DNA of 9,010 nt from Bog-159 sp035541265 (GTDB taxonomy: Bacteria; Acidobacteriota; Terriglobia; Bryobacterales; Bryobacteraceae). Numbering within the stretch: position 1 is the first letter of the stretch; the number at the start of each line of letters is the position of its first letter. Both the position numbers and the translations under genes were made by a program. The stretch lies in NCBI GenBank assembly GCA_035541265.1, contig DATKNQ010000317.1, positions 1 through 9,010 of the forward strand. Reading direction: 5' to 3'. The notes under the pieces are model-generated. The model did not search any database, was not told where the DNA came from, and worked only from the letters and a program-made list of their open reading frames with translations. Positions 6,361 to 9,010 of the stretch are shown piece by piece.

Positions 6361-6953
6361 CTTTCACCAGCCGCCTCGTGCCGCTGCCCATCAACAACGT
6401 CGATACGGACCAGATCATCCCCGCGCGCTTTCTGAAGACGATCTCGAAGCAGGGGCTCGACGAGCATCTTTTCAATGACTGGCGCTACGATGCGCAGGGG
6501 AATCCAAAGCCCGATTTCATCCTGAATCAGCCGCGCGCGCGCGGCGCGCAGATCCTGCTGGCGGGCGATAACTTCGGCTGCGGCAGTTCGCGCGAGCATG
6601 CGCCCTGGGCGCTGACGCAGTTCGGCTTCCGTGCGGTGATCAGCACCTCGTTCGCGGACATCTTCAAGCAGAATTCACTGAAGAACGCGCTGCTGCCGAT
6701 CGCGCTGCCGGCGGATGCGCATGCCATGCTGTTTGCGCTTGTCGATCGCGATCCGGATGCGGTCATTACGGTCGATCTCGCCTCGCAGACCGTCGCCTTT
6801 CCGGACGGCCACAAAGTCGAGTTCCCCATCGACCCATTCTCGAAGCACTGCCTGCTCGAAGGCGTCGACGAATTGGGCTACATCCTGAAGAATGAACCAG
6901 CCATCGCCGCGTATGAAGGGCAGCGCGTGGGCTCCGTAAATACGCTGAGTTAG
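6357..6953 (+). CDS. leuD: 3-isopropylmalate dehydratase small subunit
   Basis: This is the swivelling-domain partner of LeuC. The 198-residue product (E. coli LeuD has 201) starts MTFTSRLVPLPINNVDTDQI, a classic LeuD N-terminus. GDNFGCGSSREHAPWAL spans about residues 70-87, and FADIFKQNSLKNALLPI follows; these carry the substrate-recognition loop and the SREH motif shared with aconitase domain 4. The start at 6357 overlaps the leuC stop and has GAGGA seven bases upstream, inside leuC. The frame stays open further upstream in leuC, but that extension is not LeuD-like. It is the last gene of the cluster, and no clear terminator follows. A run of alternating GC around 6535-6549 encodes an ordinary Arg-Ala-Arg-Gly stretch. 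Confidence 0.96.
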   Translation: MTFTSRLVPLPINNVDTDQIIPARFLKTISKQGLDEHLFNDWRYDAQGNPKPDFILNQPRARGAQILLAGDNFGCGSSREHAPWALTQFGFRAVISTSFADIFKQNSLKNALLPIALPADAHAMLFALVDRDPDAVITVDLASQTVAFPDGHKVEFPIDPFSKHCLLEGVDELGYILKNEPAIAAYEGQRVGSVNTLS

Positions 6954-6999
6954 CAGAACGTGGCGGGGCGCAACCACCTGCAGGCACGCCTAGGGTTTT

Positions 7000-7170
7000 G
7001 ATAGCCGCGGCAAGATCGGACTGTGAGAGCTATGGACGACGCGCGCATTGCCATCGGGCCTGGGAAGCGGTGGCAATCCTTCGAGCACGACATGGGAGAA
7101 TTCTGGAAATAGATCCGCGAGGCGCGCCACCCAGCCGACGGGAAAGGTTCTCATCGAAGAGAAGCTTCAC
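7000..7170 (-). pseudogene. DUF5615 PIN-like toxin relic with two frameshifts
   Basis: Reading the minus strand from GTG at 7170 gives VKLLFDENLSRRL, the hallmark N-terminus of the MKLLFDENLS branch of DUF5615 toxins. The frame then breaks at about 7129-7132, where one extra G is present. The next frame continues VARLADLFPEFSHVVLEGL, exactly the expected next block. A second break at about 7073 (one G missing) returns to the first frame for ATASQAR. Beyond this only traces such as SQSDLAA remain, where a SKDSDF-type motif would be expected, and the C-terminal half is gone or unrecognisable. It belongs to a different branch from the toxin relic at 1097-1422, so the two are unlikely to be copies of each other. 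The product would be non-functional. Identification is by eye from family knowledge. Confidence 0.7.
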
Positions 7171-7240
7171 AGAGCGAATCCGGACATCGTCGTTTGGGAG
7201 TTCGCCGAATTCCTCCAGAACGAAGTTCAAGGCGTGCTGG
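7171..7240 (-). pseudogene. Possible scrap of a DUF433 antitoxin
   Basis: Directly upstream of the toxin relic and in the same frame, the minus strand reads ALNFVLEEFGELPNDDVRI. This resembles the EEIL-DFPEL-EDIRA segment near the middle of DUF433 antitoxins, which normally precede this toxin type. The rest of the antitoxin, including the expected helix between this segment and the toxin start, is missing. The similarity is short, so this is tentative. Confidence 0.35.
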
Positions 7241-7319
7241 TCCCTACACCGTAGGGCGATTCGGTGCCTGCAACCTCGTGCCAGAATGAAGAGAAGCAAC
7301 ATGGCACGGCCGTGAAGTT

Positions 7320-7323
7320 GGAG
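7320..7323 (+). promoter_or_regulatory. Ribosome binding site that sets the oxidoreductase start
   Basis: GGAG lies seven bases before ATG 7331. It favours that ATG over the in-frame GTG at 7325, which would be only one base away from it. Confidence 0.6.
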
Positions 7324-7330
7324 TGTGTCA

Positions 7331-8671
7331 ATGAATAATACCCGAAGGCAGTTCATCCAGATGACGGGCGCGCTGGGGATCGCTTCCCAGCTTGCTGCCC
7401 AGGACACCAAAGTGTCCGCCAACGACCGCATCCGCATCGCGACGATCGGATACGGCGGCATGGGCGCGGGTGATACCCATTATGCCGTATCGATTCCAGG
7501 CGTGGAACTGGCGGCCGTCTGCGACATCTACGATGGCCGCCGCCAGCGCGCGCAGGAGCTTTATGGCAGCCAGATCTTCACCACCCGCGATTACCGCGAG
7601 ATCCTCGCGCGCAAGGATATCGACGCGGTCATCATCGGCACGCCCGACCACTGGCACTCGCGCATCTCCATTGACGCACTGGACGCCGGCAAAGATGTCT
7701 ACTGTGAGAAGCCCATGGTGCACTCGGTCGAGGAAGGGCATCAGGTCATCGCGGCGCAGCAGCGCAGCGGACGCATCTTTCAGGTCGGCAGCCAGTATGT
7801 CACCTCGCTGGTTTATCAAAAGGCAAGGGAGCTTTTGCAGGCCGGCGCTATCGGCCAGATCAACATGGTGGAAGCCTGGCTCGACCGCAACACGGCCATC
7901 GGCGCCTGGCAGTATTCGATTCCGCCGGACGCCTCGCCCGCCACCGTGGACTGGGACCGATTCCTGGGGAACGCTCCGCGCCACGCCTTCGAGCCCGTGC
8001 GTCTCTTCCGCTGGCGGAACTATCGCGATTACGGCACAGGCGTCGCGGGCGACCTGTTCGTGCATCTGCTCTCGGGCTTGCACTTCGCGACCGGCTCGCT
8101 CGGCCCGGAACGGGTCTTCGCATCCGGCGGCTTGCGCTACTGGAAAGACGGCCGCGACGTGCCCGACGTGATGCTCGCCGTGCTGGACTATCCCGCGCAG
8201 CCGGCGCACCCGGATTTCACGCTGGCTTTGCGCGTGGATTTCAAGAGCGGCCTGGCGCAGGAGCAGTTCGGATTCCGCTTCGTGGGCAGCGAGGGCACGA
8301 TGACGACCGGGTACCGCGATCTCACGCTTTCGACCGCGCCGCCTGAAACCGAACCCGGCTACACGATTGGGACGTTTCCGAAGGCGGTGCAGGACGAGTT
8401 CCTGCGCCAGTACTGGAAACAATATCCCGAACCGCACTTGAGCGCCGACGCGATGCGCCCCGACAAAGAATTCCGTTACGAGACGCCAGACGGATACGAT
8501 GCGCATCTGGAGCACCATCGGGTCTTTTACGAAGCTGTGCGCAGCCGCAAGCGACCGGTCGAGGATGCCGTGTTCGGTTTCCGCGCTGCGGGTCCCGCGC
8601 TGCTCTCCAACGTCAGCTACTTCGAAAAACGACCCTGCTCGTGGGACGTGCAGGCGATGACGGCGTCGTAA
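7331..8671 (+). CDS. Tat-exported Gfo/Idh/MocA-family oxidoreductase
   Basis: The 446-residue protein begins MNNTRRQFIQMTGALGIASQ, a twin-arginine (RRQFI) export signal with a short hydrophobic stretch; cleavage is likely near residues 22-24. The Rossmann domain follows, with IRIATIGYGGMGAG giving the GxGxxG dinucleotide loop (about residues 40-45). AAVCDIYDGRR is the end of strand 2, and the hallmark EKP is at 126-128. The C-terminal alpha/beta domain contains the GDLFVHLLSGLHF motif, with His245 as a candidate catalytic residue. Family members oxidise or reduce sugars and inositols with NAD(P), or act as NAD-dependent glycosidases (GH109). Tat export of a folded, cofactor-loaded enzyme is common for this family in acidobacteria and planctomycetes. 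The substrate cannot be told from sequence. It is separated from leuD by 377 bases of decayed DNA and is probably a separate transcription unit. Confidence 0.92.
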   Translation: MNNTRRQFIQMTGALGIASQLAAQDTKVSANDRIRIATIGYGGMGAGDTHYAVSIPGVELAAVCDIYDGRRQRAQELYGSQIFTTRDYREILARKDIDAVIIGTPDHWHSRISIDALDAGKDVYCEKPMVHSVEEGHQVIAAQQRSGRIFQVGSQYVTSLVYQKARELLQAGAIGQINMVEAWLDRNTAIGAWQYSIPPDASPATVDWDRFLGNAPRHAFEPVRLFRWRNYRDYGTGVAGDLFVHLLSGLHFATGSLGPERVFASGGLRYWKDGRDVPDVMLAVLDYPAQPAHPDFTLALRVDFKSGLAQEQFGFRFVGSEGTMTTGYRDLTLSTAPPETEPGYTIGTFPKAVQDEFLRQYWKQYPEPHLSADAMRPDKEFRYETPDGYDAHLEHHRVFYEAVRSRKRPVEDAVFGFRAAGPALLSNVSYFEKRPCSWDVQAMTAS

Positions 8672-8739
8672 CCCGGGCGGCGAGGTTTCTCCCACATCCG
8701 AAATCCGCGCACTTGGCGTAATATCGCTCAGAGGGGATT

Positions 8740-9010
8740 ATGCGCGCGATTGTCGCTTGTCTGTTGACGTTAGGTCTGTCCATGGCACAGGAGCACAGCC
8801 ATGCTCCAACCGGCGAAAAACCGGTGGATCTTTACAAAGGGCTGGGCATATGGCATCACCCGATCCGTTCCAGCAATGCCGAAGCCCAGAAGTTTTTCGA
8901 CCAGGGGCTGGCGCTCATGTACGGCTTCAACCGCTACGAGGCGCTACGCTCGTTTCGCAAGGCAGCGGAACTGGACCCGTCGGCGGCGATGGCCTATTGG
9001 GGCATGGCCA
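8740..9010 (+). CDS. Secreted tetratricopeptide-repeat protein, 3' partial
   Basis: Ninety codons are visible before the window ends. ATG 8740 has a good ribosome binding site, GAGG at 8731-8734, five bases upstream. Residues 1-16 (MRAIVACLLTLGLSMA) form a short Sec signal peptide, with cleavage likely before QEHSH. A His-containing linker (GLGIWHHPI) follows, then EAQKFFDQGLALMYGFNRYE and ALRSFRKAAELDPSAAMAYW (about residues 48-87). These pair up as a TPR-type helix hairpin with the canonical A..F..A..LDP spacing. Related acidobacterial proteins carry many TPR units and are thought to be extracytoplasmic scaffolds; the exact role is unknown. The gap of 68 bases after the oxidoreductase has no clear terminator. 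A TAATAT at 8719-8724 might be a -10, but no -35 is evident, so the two genes could be co-transcribed. Confidence 0.85.
   Translation, partial: MRAIVACLLTLGLSMAQEHSHAPTGEKPVDLYKGLGIWHHPIRSSNAEAQKFFDQGLALMYGFNRYEALRSFRKAAELDPSAAMAYWGMA

Larger units (their letters stand above)
6954..7330. other. 377-base gap holding a decayed toxin relic
   Basis: No intact gene was found between leuD and the oxidoreductase. The middle holds a frameshifted DUF5615 toxin relic on the minus strand, with a possible scrap of its antitoxin beside it; both are listed separately. The ends (6954-6999 and about 7240-7317) show nothing I can assign. I see no hairpin with a T-run to end the leu transcript. Confidence 0.6.

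Noticed and set aside
6528..6552. Alternating GC run as a possible structured or Z-DNA element
   Set aside because: It encodes an ordinary Pro-Arg-Ala-Arg-Gly-Ala stretch of LeuD and is expected by chance in GC-rich coding DNA.
7328..8695. 455-codon open frame on the minus strand opposite the oxidoreductase
   Set aside because: It is a shadow of a GC-rich gene. The plus-strand product has clear family motifs, a Tat signal and a ribosome binding site; the antisense product is Arg/His/Ala/Val-rich with no known motif.
1..9010. CRISPR arrays, tRNA or rRNA genes, insertion sequences, phage or known defence genes
   Set aside because: No regularly spaced repeats, no cloverleaf-like or rRNA sequence, and no transposase or integrase motifs were seen on either strand.

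Overview
The window is GC-rich, densely coding bacterial DNA whose core is a complete leucine-biosynthesis cluster: a divergent LysR-family regulator, then leuA, leuB, leuC and leuD. The surrounding gene types fit a soil acidobacterium of the Solibacter/Bryobacter kind: a bacterial deoxyhypusine-synthase-like gene, Tat-exported Gfo/Idh/MocA oxidoreductases, secreted TPR proteins and many DUF433/DUF5615 toxin-antitoxin relics. The taxonomic placement is an inference from gene content and style, not a database result.

Layout. 1-789: 3' part of a deoxyhypusine-synthase-like gene. 845-1422: a DUF433 antitoxin / DUF5615 PIN-like toxin pair, each member broken by a one-base frameshift. 1423-1665: no recognisable gene. 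1666-2541 (minus): lysR. 2542-2641: an AT-rich divergent control region with back-to-back promoters and a T-N11-A box placed as a LysR-type site should be. 2642-6953 (plus): leuA-leuB-leuC-leuD. A strong 11-bp hairpin separates leuB from leuC, and leuC appears to have its own near-leaderless start. 6954-7330: a second, more decayed DUF5615 toxin relic on the minus strand. 7331-8671: Tat-signal Gfo/Idh/MocA oxidoreductase. 8740-9010: start of a secreted TPR protein that runs off the window.

How it works together. LeuA condenses 2-ketoisovalerate with acetyl-CoA, LeuCD isomerises 2-isopropylmalate to 3-isopropylmalate, and LeuB oxidises it to the precursor of leucine. LeuA ends after its catalytic part and lacks the C-terminal leucine-sensing domain, so control probably rests on transcription. 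The divergent LysR gene and the box centred about 66 bp upstream of the predicted leuA transcription start fit that idea.

I see no undescribed multigene system here. The points most worth a second look are the truncated LeuA, the regulator/leuA control region, the leuB-leuC junction, the His-to-Asn change in the deoxyhypusine-synthase-like enzyme, and the two independently decayed toxin-antitoxin loci that bracket the regulator and leucine genes.
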